NCBI GenBank assembly: GCA_947650365.1
Contig: OX393549.1
Location: forward strand, 36,141,335-36,205,334
Origin: Chamaelirium japonicum
Lineage: Eukaryota; Streptophyta; Magnoliopsida; Liliales; Melanthiaceae
DNA: 64,000 bases
Reading direction: 5' to 3'
The notes beneath the pieces are model-generated. The model did no database searches. It was not told the origin of the DNA and worked only from the letters and a program-made list of their open reading frames with translations. Both the position numbers and the translations under genes were made by a program. Positions 31,441 to 45,428 of this stretch are shown in pieces (position 1 is the stretch's first letter; every line of letters begins with the position of its first letter).

Positions 31441-31770
31441 GGATTATCCTCCTCGTATCAAAAGCAATGTGGTTACATTAACTTAATCCGAAGACGCCAA
31501 TGCATATCCCTCTGATTACCGGATCCTTTCCACGTCTTAACGTGCGGCTTTGTTTGTATCCAAGGCTTTTGGTCGGATGTGACCTCCACGTATGGGAGCA
31601 ACTGCATGTGAGCTCCATGGGTAGTAGAATCCCATTCTTTACTGCACTCAGAAGTTGCCCTTCTTTACTCATCACCCCTTCCCATCACCACATCTGGAAT
31701 CTCAACCCTAACCCTCCGAAGATATCGAAGGAGATCTTCGCTTAGTGGACGGAGCCTTCGGGAAAAAAAA

Positions 31771-31792
31771 GTCGATCGATCGATCGATCGAC
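31771..31792. repeat. (GATC)n short array
   Basis: About five GATC units. The GC-rich DNA on both sides (31500-32210) has open frames on both strands but no recognisable protein, so I do not call a gene. Confidence 0.85.
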
Positions 31793-32216
31793 AGCAATGG
31801 AAGCTATCAAGAGAGGACATCAATCAGTGACAATGCATTTGTTTTTCTTCCGAAAGCCTTTTCGGATCGATCGCTGTCGGCTCGGCGACCACGCGTCGGT
31901 GATCGGAGAACAGAGCTGCCCACTACGGACCATGGACCCTGCAGGGCTCTGTCCTCGTTCGGCCCCATGGGAGGGAAAAGGAGCGGCGAGGAAGCGCGGG
32001 AAAAAAAGGTTGGGAAGCCTCTGGTGGCCCTAGAGACAAGATCGTGTGGGGGTGGTCCGGCCTTTTTGAGATGCCTTCTCAGTGATGGAGCTCCCACACT
32101 TGACCACTTCAAGGAGATCGGTGCCTTTTTAGGGTTACCTCGATCGATCTCCCCCCACCTGGAGGATCCCACTTCGCTGATGGGTTGATTAAAAGGCCGA
32201 GGTGTGGATAACACCT

Positions 32217-32241
32217 CCCCCCCCCCCCCCCCCCCCCCCCC
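32217..32241. repeat. Poly(C) run
   Basis: About 25 consecutive C; length unreliable in most sequencing chemistries. Confidence 0.92.
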
Positions 32242-32442
32242 ATTACAACCACCAACCCATTTCATTTAGGGCTCCTAATGATGCCCACCGTCCTTCGTTT
32301 TTGGTTATGATAAACCGACCGAGCCCACATGGGGGTAAAAAGCTAGAATAATGTGGAGCCTTGCTTTGGGATTAAGAAATGCCAATGGGCACCCCCATTT
32401 AAACCGGTCATAGAGCTCATGGCGAAGGCTAGCTTAATTACT

Positions 32443-32540
32443 CGACCCGCCTAACGACTCGACCCATTTATTAAACGGGTCGTGTTAGGGTTCTGCAAAA
32501 GATGCAGGGATGTACAAAAACAGGTCAAACCGACCCGACC
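32443..32540. repeat. ACCCG-type repeat fragment
   Basis: CTCGACCCGCCTAACGACTCG and TTTATTAAACGGGTCGTG resemble the interior of the hAT-like element at 10349-10805, without its ends. 32560-32960 is otherwise unrecognised. Confidence 0.45.
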
Positions 32541-32967
32541 CACGCGCCTATCCCCGTATACTGCCTCGATCATTTGTACTTAATAGAGGGACACATGATT
32601 AAAAAAAAGAAGAAGAAAAAAACGGATAGTGAATCATGAGCACGTGGTACTTCGTAGTTCTGCGCTAGCTTAATTCCCACGATCTACCTAGAATGCATAA
32701 ACGACAAAAAAAAAAATTTGATACGCGTGTCGCAGAGGCAAGAGGGACGAGAGTCCGTGACTGAAGACGAGATTGCACGGAGTTATAAGTTATGAATATG
32801 ATAAGTTTGTAGTATGCGATAAGTAATTTTTGATGAAATATTAAGTTATTTTGGGTATGTAGATAAGTTTAGATTAATAGGGTCGACGTCGGTGTGTTAG
32901 GGTTAGGGTTTAGATTATGATTGAAAAAATTGATCCATTTAATAAACGGATTAGGGTTAAGATTGAG

Positions 32968-33408
32968 TAGGCCTGTCAATGGATCGGATCATGATCCGAT
33001 TCCAATCCGATAAACCCGAGTTTGGTATTAGATTTTTGGTCTGAGGTCCGATTAAAAACGATCCGACCTGATTCGATAAATGCTATAATGCGGCATGCGA
33101 TAAATGCGTCACCCCACCGCAGCCATCTGAGACATCGACTCCTCGAGCAAAAGCACCCATCGGAGAAAAGGGTAAGATTGGTGTATTGTCGGCCTGTTAG
33201 GCTCATCATTGTTTAAAAAATAAAATTTAAAAATTGTTATGGGATTTATGACTATGGATTCGGATTTGAATATAATTTGATGGATTCGGATGATATATTA
33301 TATAGTATCTGTCGGATATCGGATTGTATTCGGATCAATCGGACATGTAAACATATCGGATCCGGATATGTCCTGATCTAGTCCGAATCCAACCCGTTGA
33401 CAGGCCTA
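32968..33408. mobile_element. hAT-like 441-bp element
   Basis: Ends TAGGCCTGTCAATGG and CCGTTGACAGGCCTA form a 15-bp inverted repeat with one mismatch. The interior is rich in GATCGGAT/ATCCGAT words, like the GACCCG-rich element but with another core word. The 8-bp flanks AGATTGAG and GGAGCGAG match at only five positions, so the target duplication is unclear. From 33409 to 36970 I see no reliable gene: there is a CCTCCT/CTTCTT-rich stretch near 34125-34280 and GCCCAAG hexamer repeats near 36655-36690. Confidence 0.62.
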
Positions 33409-36400
33409 GGAGCGAGCCATCCTAACCTGCTAATCCTAACTTGTTAACCCTAATCCCAACTCGCTTGTCAGCTCTAATCAATGGCCAGCATGAAAGGAGT
33501 ATAATCTAATGGCAACTAGCAATCATGAAGGGGGGGCCGTAGGAGGGTGGTGGAACCTTCGGAAAGCGCTGTGAGGAAACATCATGGGGATTGCGCACCA
33601 CATGCGATCATGATGTTGATCTTCCTGAAAGTCCAAAACGATAAAGTATAAGGAGATCGATGAGAGCACATCGGCGGGTGGGTTCGGTGGCGTAGTTTAG
33701 CTCCCATTATTCTACGCCTCGCTGGCCATGCGCATCAAAGACAGCTGACCAGCTTGAGTTGGGAGGCCAGCAGTGCCATGGAAGACTTTGGGATTTAGGA
33801 GGTCAACTGTGTGTTGATGTGACAGCACTAGAGTGTGGGTTGGTCTCCGTTCATGTTCATTAAAGATAGCACTGAGTCGGAGAGTACATGTATAATGGAG
33901 TGATGCAGCCAAAGTTGATCAATGGCATGCACCCAATGTTGATCAATGACTAGATTTTTTTTCTTTTAGGGTGATGCTATTTGGACCCATGATGTTACTA
34001 GGGCTCCCACCTTAACCAAAAAAAGAAATGCTGGCATGGTGCCGGTCGCACGCTAACGCCGAACCGCCATCGGTGTCGTGCCATCGACCATTGTCTCCAA
34101 TGTCGCTGGCCACCTTCTCCATCGATGTCGACATTCCTCCTCCTCCTCCTTTCTTCATTCCTTCGTCCCTTCTTCTTCTTCTTTGGCCTCCTCCTTCCCT
34201 TCTGCTCCTTAGTTCATTTCTCCTCCCCCCATCTTTCTCTTCCTTTTCCCCCTCCCTTCTTCATCTTCCTCCTCCTTCTAGGAGGCGCATCTGTTGTTCG
34301 ATTACAATTGAGTCGCTCTCGATCGGCATGTGTATGGAACTGTTCATGGAGAGCGACTAAGAGCAAGCGGCTGTCAAAAATAGAAAAAAAATGTTAGGAG
34401 GTTTTTTGGAAACTCATATTTTAGTTTTAATTAGTTGTCTTTGACTAGATTCCGATGTTTCACATGTAAGAAATGAATTTTTTTTTTTTTTTTTGCATCC
34501 TTGTGAAGGAGATCTTAGGGTGGACTATCGTGGCAGCTCGAAAGGTAACAAGTCTAAGCGCACGAGAAGTTGAAGGAGCGTCTAAACGATAGCTGGCGGT
34601 TAATTTAACTCGGATATTCGAAGTTTTGTGGCAATCCGGTTGTAGCCAGAATCTCCGTTGGTAGCGCAACTGGAGGGAGAGGTTCCACTAGAGGCGGTGG
34701 CCCCTCGGCAGACTCAGCCGGTGACGCATCAGGAGGTAGAAGCTCGTTTGGAGGTGAACTCGATCTCCTCGAGAGGTGCTAGTAGAGGTATAGACACCTC
34801 AGATGTGGCACTAGTGATGGAAACTCCACCAAGGGTGGAGGCTCCACTGACAATGTTGCAAGAAAAAAGATTTGTAGGAATCAATATCTCAACTTACCAC
34901 CAATGTCATCTAGGGTGATTGTAACATCTAAATCCTTCATCTCCACTGATAAGGATCGAATCGCACACAAAGCACATAAGGTGAAATTCTTACCCGGTAG
35001 GCCTAGATTGCGAGTCGGATCCTCAATGAGGAAATAAAGGAAATGTTCCAATCGGAATTGTGGAGAATATGGGAGAGACTGAAGCTATGACTCTTTTTAT
35101 AGGCGAATAAAACTTTGGAGGCACCCAAATGCTTGCCATAAGAATAAAGGGAATAGATCGATAGACATGCTATGATGGGACATAACGACTAGTGAGCTCT
35201 GGTATCAAACTGATATGGATAAGGAAGCGATCGACGACAGATGATTCAGCTCTTCGTAGGCCGACTAGGCTTAGTCGTGGAGGTAATACAAGGGCCATGC
35301 TCGAAAAAAGCTAATTTGAAGCGAATCATGAATCGGCAAAACCGCCAAACCGGATCACAAGATGTGGCTACAGAAAATTAATGGCCTTTGACATGCCTCA
35401 GAGCCGGCTCAACCATAAGGCTCTTAAATTTTAAGACGGTTGTCTAAGGCCCCAAGTGAAAAGAAGACATCCAAGGCCCAAAATGTCAGAACAGCCCAAG
35501 GCCCATACGAAAAGAACCAAAACCTACTTAGACATAGAGAATAAAACTTAAGGTCCCAATTTAAATAAATATATATTAAATTTATTAATATTATTATATT
35601 AAATATCAAAAAGTCTTATTTAGAGTTTTCGCCTTATGTCTCATCGTGTATCGAACCGGCTTGACGGGCCTATTTCAGATTTTAGGTTGGGTTCAGTTTA
35701 TGAACTATGATTTAGATACTTAAGTTGCTGGCAGGACAAGATCAAGCCACAAGACATTAGATACGGTGGGTTCATGTTTAAGTTTATGGATTCTCCTGTG
35801 TGGTTATGTTGCAGTTGAGGATATTCAGGTAGTAAAATCATTTCCTTCTAATTCTTGTTTGTTGTTTTTCTTTTTCTTTTTCCCTTCCTGGATCCCGCTT
35901 ATCCAAAGTTATATCTTCTTTCAATAAAGTATTTGTTAATAAATCATTTTAATAATTTCATTCTTGTTTTTTTTTTTTTTTTAAATCTCACCTATTCTTC
36001 AAAACTTATTACTTTGTAGGTTGGTAATGGGCTCAAATATGGATTAGGTCGGATTCAGCCCAACCCATTTGGAGCAGGTTTGGATCTATATTTTGTGACG
36101 ATCAAGATCCAACAACCAAGACTCCTGAGATGGGGAAAGCCAATATGAATGAAGTGATGTGAGATGTCCAAAGCCACGAATTAGTCCCACATCGCCCAGG
36201 AGAAAAAATATTTTGGATATCTAAATTTCAATCCTTAGCAAACAAGACGTGTTTTAAAGCAGCGGGCCCGAGTCCTCGAACAAATCAGGCAATATCTTGT
36301 GCATTGAGAAGGAATGTTACATATATCCCAAACATTATATATGAGCTTGTGCTATAGTTTGCGCCCACAACCATAATGGGCCGCTCTGGATTTTATAGGC

Positions 36401-36976
36401 TCGGCTCGAACCCAGCAACCCAGCCCACTTTCTAGAGTTGGGGTCCGGTCTACCCAACTTATCTAGGGATGAACTTTTTTTTTTTCTCCAGATAAAAACG
36501 ATAAATATGAGAAAACCTGAGTTTCCAAAAGCCATTGCAAACTTACTAAGCGAAAAATAACATGTATATTTGCATAATAAGAAAAAATTGCAACATGCTT
36601 GATTAATGCCATATAGCTTCATCGAAAAAAGTTGGTTATTGAAAGCTTTTGGGCCAGGGCCAAGCCCAAGCCCAAGCTCAAGCCCAAGCAAGGATTTGTA
36701 TAAGGGCTTGGACATGGATCTTATCTTTTAAGCCCGATACAATAGTAGACCCAGGCTTGGGCCGATGAAAAAATACGAGTCTGGACCCGGACTTTGAACC
36801 TAACCCTAAATAGATCAGTTCAGAGTGTTGTTGCATCAGAGGCAGCGACGATCGATGAAACATGGTATGAATTGTAGGGATTTATTTTCCATGCATCATG
36901 CATCATCTGCTCCAGTTATCTGAGTTCTGAATTGAAATCAAGGTCGTCTTTAGAGAGTATAAAGTATATCACACCC

Positions 36977-37150
36977 ACCGGGGTATGGGAGAGTTGGTAA
37001 CACAACTGATGCTAGGGTTAGGAGGTTGTGTGTTCGATTCAGGCCTCCCCTCAATTTACCTAGGAGTGCGGTGGGTAGTTCCGAGTGGGTCAGGCTTCAC
37101 TCTCGAAGGGATTAGTCGGAGCTTGAAGTGGGCCATTGCTCGAAAAGATT
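36977..37150 (+). mobile_element. tRNA-derived SINE
   Basis: The head is tRNA-like: an A-box-like TATGGGAGAGTTGG at 36984-36997 and a B-box TGTTCGATTC at 37031-37040, at normal spacing. The tail TAGTTCCGAGTGGGTCAGG, TCTCGAAGGGATTAGTCGG is typical of plant SINEs. Ends and target duplication were not resolved. 37151-37700 is AT-rich and unassigned. Confidence 0.62.
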
Positions 37151-37710
37151 CGACTATATTTGAATTATACTAACTGCCTGAGTGGAAAATGAAAGTTCTA
37201 CCCAGCCTTTTCATCCAGTTTATATTCTAACTAAATGGATTTTGTACGATTGACACTTAGAGTATTTACAACCTAAATAACATGAACTATAAAATAAAAA
37301 AAATACTTATGATGTATTAAATTTTTTAAAAAATACTAGAAAATAATGAACAAAATTTATAAACAACATTGAATAGATATTATCATTTTTTAGAGGTTAA
37401 TATTTAGGGTTGAGGATTTTTAGCACACGCCTATCCGTTTAGGGTTTACAAAAAGATATTTTTTTCGTTCGGCACATCTATAGATATATTTGTCTTTTCC
37501 CCAACGACTAGATCTATGTTCGTTGAGTATACTTATCGGTGATTTTGTCTTTTCTTCAATGATTAGAATTTTTTCTGTTGGGCATGCCTCTCGATACGAT
37601 CAGACTTTCTTCTTCTATAAATATAGGGGTAGATCAAGAAGAGCTTCCTCCTTCAAATCCCCTAACACTTCCCTCTTTCTTCTTCTTGTTTTTGCTCCAA
37701 TCTCGTGGTC

Positions 37711-38935
<1,225 letters not shown>

Positions 38936-39339
38936 AACCCAAGCTCGCTTCACTCGAGCACACTCCAAAGCTAATAGAGTTCTTCAACCATCACTTATAG
39001 TTTAGGAACATGAAAACTCATTCTTAATTAACTATAGGATGAGCTAATGGAGTATTAATGGAACCGTCTCAAAGAATGAACTAATTGAGCTTCTTTCAGC
39101 ATGTTTTTAAGTTGTTAGCTTGTTTCAGTGTGTTTTTAAGTTGTAAGTTATTTCAGTATGTTTTTAAGTTCATTGCGCCTTCAATAATATGTACGTCTCA
39201 TATATGGGACGATTGAATATTTGCTAATAAAACATTTCAAATTCAAAGATACAATATAAATGTGACTAAGATATATGTCAAATACTAGAGAATATAAAAA
39301 ATATAATATTGAAAAGATACATATCAAATACTAGGGATC

Positions 39340-39660
39340 AAATCATCTAGCGAGTATCTCCGTTTGACGGAGCTTGAATTACTCTGCAGTGTCGTGGGGC
39401 AGATCCCTAAAGTCCATCAGTATGATCCTCTCCTTCTCAGCTTGTCTCTTCTTTTGTTGTTGTAGCTAGAAGTTTCTCTCCTTGAGTTTGATCTTGGTCA
39501 TCTTTATTCTAATCCTCTTGTGCTCCCATGCCTCTTTTGATCCAATTCGAGCTTAGTATTGCACATACATTTTCGTCAGAATCTCGATTTTCAAGGCTAC
39601 CTTTGAGTCTTTAGTCAACTTTTTGTAAAGCTCATACACCGGTCTCTGGTGGCTCTATTC
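39340..39660 (-). pseudogene. Harbinger companion (Myb/NAM-associated) protein remnant
   Basis: The minus strand gives RPVYELYKKLTKDSKVALKIEILTKM, a Lys/Arg-rich coiled region, EKERIILMDFRDLP and, after a stop, FKLRQTEILAR. This pattern (E-E-R-I-x-x-M-D, then Y-F-x-x-L-x-x-E-I-L-A-R) is the C-terminal domain of the NAM-associated, trihelix-linked proteins that act with PIF/Harbinger transposase. It lies convergent to the transposase remnant, 0.4 kb away, so both probably come from one element. Assignment by motif only. Confidence 0.5.
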
Positions 39661-40209
39661 ATCCATCATTGTTCTTTCCATGCACTTTAGAGGTACCATA
39701 TATTAGTCTGGGTGACAATATTAATGACCAATGTATCCTTTAATGATTCTGTTCAATGCATATCATGTGCACCAACACTACGGACTCGGAATCAATCTTT
39801 CAGTGGTCGAGACAGATCGCTTCTCTTTATCAAGAAGGTCAGGGTGTTACAGTCTTTATCATACTGGTGTCTGTTCCAGTCATTGACTATGAACCTATTT
39901 TGGTGTGTGCGGTGAACTCATATCTCCTACATATGGTTTTACCCTATATACATGAGTTACCTAAACCACACCCAAAATGGACTAGTGGATTTACATATCT
40001 CATGTGCGAGTGTTTGTGAGTTTATGTAATGCATGCTAAGCATATGTAAAGCTTGCTAAAATTGACTTGCAGAATATACCAATCCTAACAAATTAAAAAT
40101 TATATGAATGCCATTTTCTACTAATTCACATATATACCCCTTATTATCTGATACCCACAAATATCGACCGAGAGCATCAATTGTCCTACCCGGTGCACAC
40201 TGTAGCTCA

Positions 40210-40985
40210 TGCCTTTTAAGTTACAACTCCCCATTCCTCGTGATCACTGATAAAAATAACCTTTTATCTTTAAAACAACTTTTATAAGATAATAATATTT
40301 TTTAAATATATATAAAATTCATGTTAAATATTTTACCATTTTTTTTTTTCCTAGGCATCTAGTTCGAATGACCATATTTCATGAGAATTACTTAATGAGA
40401 TACCCTCTCTTCAATAAAAAGCTTATAATTCTTCAACAATGAATGTGTTCTCAAGTACTCGTCATAAGCCACCCAAGATTACCAGTTATTGACTAGCCAA
40501 ATGGTCTAACTGAATTGTAACTCAAAGTGATAACGGTTAAACCCTGAGTTCACAAAAAACCTCAGGTTTGAAAGTCTATGGAATAAACATATGAGAAACA
40601 CATTTATCATAACTATGATGTGTTCTCCTAGCGATCTTGTTTATTGTATTCCAAATACACCAACACAGTTGACCGAGAGTCTCCACTCTGATAGTTAAAT
40701 TAAATTATCAAATAGTATACAGTCTTATATATAGGATGTCCAGTCCTATCACCTTATCAGATATAAAATTATGGTAACATTATACTTTTTGTATGTGAAT
40801 CTTATCCACATAAGTTCTCTAAGTTACCCAATAGACTTATACGTATCTTATGAAACAATAATACATCAATAATAGTGTATAATGCATCAAATATAATACT
40901 ATCTCATCAACAAACTATTTATTGACGCTAATGTCAAAACTTATATGGAATTGACATATAGAACATCAACAATTTCAATAGTCTC
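40210..40985 (-). mobile_element. Possible Copia 3' LTR remnant
   Basis: On the minus strand CAAGTAGGAGACTATTGAAATTG resembles the purine tract and LTR start of Tork/SIRE-type Copia elements (usual form CAAGTGGGAGATTGTTGG), followed by AT-rich LTR-like sequence. No matching LTR or pol is adjacent. 39665-40200 and 41000-41450 show nothing else except short duplications of CGTACCCCCTTA near 41320-41390. Confidence 0.35.
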
Positions 40986-41457
40986 CTACTTGCTCATAAT
41001 ACCAATTTACATCAATCAATGTTTGCAGCGTGCAGTACCACCCTTTGCATGGGCTAGAAAACAATTACGAGGGAGGGGGGGACCACGTAGAGGTAGTAGT
41101 TATACGCGTGAACAATTGGATTAATACCAAATATGTCCTTATTTTTTTACATGAAAGTCATCCAAATGATTATAATTTCTTTTTTACAATTGGGTCTTTC
41201 CCTCATTTATTTCTTCATTCACTAATTTCAGTCCTCCACCTTAAGTCCATACAATCTCAATCGTTCCCCCCTACCTAGATAAATCGTACTTACCCTTACA
41301 TCAGCTTATAGATCCTGATCGTACCCCCTTATTTTATTCCCTTATCGTACCCCCTTACATCAATCTTTCCCTTATCGTACCCCCTTATTTTATTCCCTCT
41401 CAAATATAGATCCTGATCATTCTTTGTCCCTCATAAAACCTTTCGTTGAAATAGAGA

Positions 41458-41484
41458 CTAGTAATGCCCGTGCCTGTCGGCACG
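41458..41484 (-). mobile_element. Helitron-type 3' end
   Basis: The minus strand reads CGTGCC-GACA-GGCACG (hairpin, 41469-41484), seven bases, then CTAG (41458-41461) followed by host T. That is the canonical Helitron 3' terminus: hairpin, short spacer, CTRR, insertion before T. The element would extend right. Related GTGCC/TGTC/GGCAC hairpins recur near 41592 and 41902, and GATAATATTT-type repeats lie between. I could not find the 5' end, and 42100-42825 has no recognised feature. Confidence 0.6.
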
Positions 41485-42832
41485 CAAAAGATTTTGAGGG
41501 TGAAGACAATATTTCAAGGGTGATAACAATATTTTGTGAGCGGTGATAATATTTTTAGGAATGTGATAATATTTCGTGAACGATAATAATGCTCGTGTCT
41601 GTCGGCACTCGAGCACGATGGTACAATTGGTTCAATGGTGTCCACAATCGATTGGGGCACCCGCATTCGACTGGAGAGTCTAAAGTTGGCGAAAACAACC
41701 TAATTTATTGACGACGCTCACATTCCAAACTGCAACTCCCATTTTTGTCGGCAAAACACCATACATTCGGTTTGGGCAGTAAAAAAATCAGCTTTGGTGT
41801 CAACATACCCCCCCCCCCCCCCACCACCACCACCACTACCACACACACACACCCTCAATCGCATTCGACAATACTCCTTCACTCCAGCTTTACGACAGTG
41901 AACGTGCCTGTCGGCACTTTAACGACTGCCTTCAGCGGCAAGCACTACACTCTTTTGCTTTTGATGGTAAAACATATTGGAGGGCGGCAAAATTTGTCGG
42001 CAGCGCAAACATTGATATTGACACCGCCGACAAATTTTGCCGCCCCCAACAAAAATATTTTTCTACCTAAGGCTGCCGCGACAATGCCAAAATGAGCTCA
42101 TGATCACATCTCGAGAACCCATATTAGCACATAGAAAATCATAGTAGCTGGATCCTGATCACAATAAAATAGGCAAAGTTCTCCAATCCAGTGAGGCCAC
42201 ATTTACTTTTACATTAATAACAATTATTTTTTATTACTTAATAAACAATAAAGAAATTATCAAAGCAGTGACCAAATTATGAAAAATATTATCATCCTTG
42301 ACCATGGTCGGACTTCTTGGCGACGAGATGGGCGTGAGGTATATTTGTCTTCAACATTTTATCCCGGCTCATTAGCAACCGAGTGGAGATCTTTCAACAT
42401 ATAAAAAAAAGAGCATGTGATTTCTAAATTTGGAATCAAAATAACTATACAAAATACAACATAAAGGGTAAGATCATGCTGTTGTATTGACGCTCGTAGT
42501 AACCACACTACCAAATTAACCCAATGCTATAAAATCTCAAATGCAGTTTCTCAAGAACTAATAATTCCCTCCATACTAATTGTATCAAAGAATGGATGAA
42601 TCTGGGAGTTAACAAACTTGCACTGCCTCTGTTCCAATCTCATCTTGGTAAACCACCAAAAATTATAATTTCTATTAGTGACCAAAGCACATCTCTCTCT
42701 CTCTCTCTCCCTCCCCTTTTCGATGGATATAGGTTGATGGGGCCCACCACAGGTCACTACATTGAATAACACATTTATATATCTAAAAAAAAAAAAACTT
42801 ATAGAATATCACCATGTATGATATATTGCCAT

Positions 42833-44639
42833 TGTTGTAGTTCGTGTGTCCTTAGCGTTGATTTTCTGTATTAACATTAATAAAGATGACTTTGGTTATT
42901 GCTTTAATTAGAATACTACTCTGATATATGATAATACTCATATAATAAAAGGACCCTAGGGAACACAGTAGGCCACTGAAGCGCATGGAGGATCCATGCT
43001 TGGGAGACCCAGTGGACCAGTTCTGTGTAGACCTAGAACTAGTTCACAGCTTATGTAATGCCGGTCGCTTCACCGAGAACAAGCTGTTGGCAGGTAGAGG
43101 ATGTGGTGAAGTCTCCACCACGGGAACGTGGGATTCCCATTCACCTGACCAAGCACGATGATCGTATTGAATAGGAACCAAGATGGTGCACAGTTCAGTG
43201 ATTCAGACACTGGTGCAGAAACCGTCTTACTACTATAGATAATCTGTCCTTAACCCTGAGGGACCATGCTCACTGGGCCAACCAGTTGAGTGGTGCTTTG
43301 ATGTGCCAACGTGTGCGGACCTTCCATAGTCCAATACCACGGTACGTTGGGTTACCCGGCTGGCGCTTGAGTGATATAGATGACAAGTCATCAAACCCTA
43401 GTCAGATGATCGATCGGGATCTGACGGTGCTCCCCACCACCCAAGTCGTATCATGGCACCAGTAATAGGAGGGATAAGGATTATCAGAGTATAGTAGAGA
43501 ACAGGGCTACGAGGGAGTAATATAACTTTAGGATCACTAGATTTCAATTCGCGTCGCACTCTGGGTGGCTACGTGGGTTAATCGGATTAGGGCTGATTAA
43601 CGAAACTTTCAGTGTGCCACCGGAATAGTTAATCAGGGATCCGGTTGAAGCTAGAGATCCCGAACCCTGAAGGTTCCACCCTGTAGTTGCGTATAGGAAT
43701 TGTTCCCTGACCTAGTTGGATACGTTGGATGCGAAGTAGCGCGATGGAGCGCAAGCCCGGAGCCAAAGAACCTAATTTACATGTGTTACAGGTCGTAGGG
43801 GTATTTTGGTAAATACTGAAATATGACTCAGAACATATTGAATATGGATCTTAGATTGAGCGGAATAATTCCAGGAGCTCACAAGTGCTGACGGAACTTG
43901 ATTCTGAGTAGCGCACCTCACTCAGTCTCACTTTCAGTTTTCCGCTTTTCGTGAAGGGCGTTTTTGTCCGGACTTCACGATAGACACCCGGAAGACCTAA
44001 ATCCGATCCCCCCTCATCCCTATCCACCTAAGAGCCGGCCCTAGGCTCCTTGGAGCCATGGGAGAATGGCCCTATAAAGGGAATAGAGAGGGGAGGGGCC
44101 GGCCCTATGGTTCTACTCCCTCCCCTCCAAAAATCCGACCCCTAGTCCCCCTCCTTTGTGGTTTCGGCCAAGGAAAAGAGAGGAAGAAGAAGGGAGAAGG
44201 AAGAGAAAGGAAGGAGAAGGAAGAAAGGAGAAAGAGGAGGATAAAATCTCGAGGCTCGCCATCGTCTTTACAATGGATTCTTCCGTCGGCTCGAAATCCT
44301 TGCACTTAGATACGGGATTAATTCGAGGATTCTTCAATTCGCAAAGGACAAGGTGCTATCCGACAGTTTTCCTTGCGATTCAAGTGTGGTTCTTCATCAT
44401 TCCGTAATCTCCGGATCATAGATCCATAAGGTATGATGAATCTAAACACCTAAGTAGATGCATGCATGTCTTCCGTAGATCGTAGTATGCCTCTAGGGTG
44501 TCCGCACATATGCTAAGATCATAGATTTGCATGTAGATTGTTTTATATCACGAATTGTAATGAAACATACACCGTATGATCTTCAGATCTTTCTTTTTGC
44601 TTCCGCTGCGACTCTGATTAGCGGAACCCAATTCCATCA
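42833..44639 (+). mobile_element. Solo LTR 1 of a Copia family (1,807 bp)
   Basis: TGTTGTAGTTCG ... ATTCCATCA, flanked by a perfect 5-bp duplication GCCAT at 42828-42832 and 44640-44644. No internal region remains, so it is a recombination product. It contains a TATA box (CCTATAAAGGG, about 44070) and a purine-rich leader (44160-44245). It aligns along its length with 46905-48854, lacking about 150 bp present there (47444-47600). Confidence 0.92.
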
Positions 44640-45428
44640 GCCATATCATAATCTAACAATAATAAGAGAAAAAGAACAACATGGATGACATGTTATACAT
44701 TGTGAGAATTACATGTCTTGACCTGGCTCTAAACATTCAAGTGTCGACCAATGCTACCATACACAACCATCCATTTCATAATTATTAACCAATAAGTTTG
44801 ATTCAAAATGTAAGCTATGTTGCTCATTCCTAGCTATAAAAACAGTCATCCTAATTTTATCCCCAACCAAGTACTCTACAATACGTATCAGGGGAACTTG
44901 AGGATCGTCGGGATGCCTTCTGCAACATCGTCTTTGAGTCCACCACCTTCACCGTCATGGTATGCCCACCTGTGTCAGGCTGAAGCTGGTCAACCTTGGT
45001 ATGCCCACTTGTGTCAGGTCGAAGTTGATCAATCTTGGTAAAGACTGGTTTCCTTAATCTAGGCTTTGACTCGGCCCCTCTAAAGACCCTAGATTTAAAA
45101 GAAACCTAAGAATACAATGCTTCATATATAATAAGTATAAAGCGTTACAAATTTTAAATAAAAAGGTTAATGTTCTAATATTGATTGAAGCTTTATGATA
45201 TGTCACAGTGGCTGTCGAATAATACATTAAGAACAAATAGCTAGAAAAGAGGCCAAATAAATTACTTGAGAGAGGATTCACTGAAAACAGATTTGAAAAG
45301 AGACTAAACAATCTATCATTGGCATGTATGTAGCACTCATTCACAAATTACTTAAGAGTGGATAAAAAAAATTAAAATTTTTTTTTATGCCAAATGCCAT
45401 GAAAGGCCATGTTGAGATGCAGTGAAAG

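Noticed and set aside
31745-32265. GC-rich frames on both strands (about 150 codons each)
   Set aside because: No recognisable domain and both strands are equally open; GC content alone explains them.
34028-34918. Pro/Ser/Phe-rich and Val/Glu-rich frames
   Set aside because: Low complexity from CCTCCT/CTTCTT tracts; no conserved motif.
36977-37150. Functional tRNA gene
   Set aside because: A and B boxes are present but no cloverleaf acceptor pairing is evident and a typical SINE tail follows.
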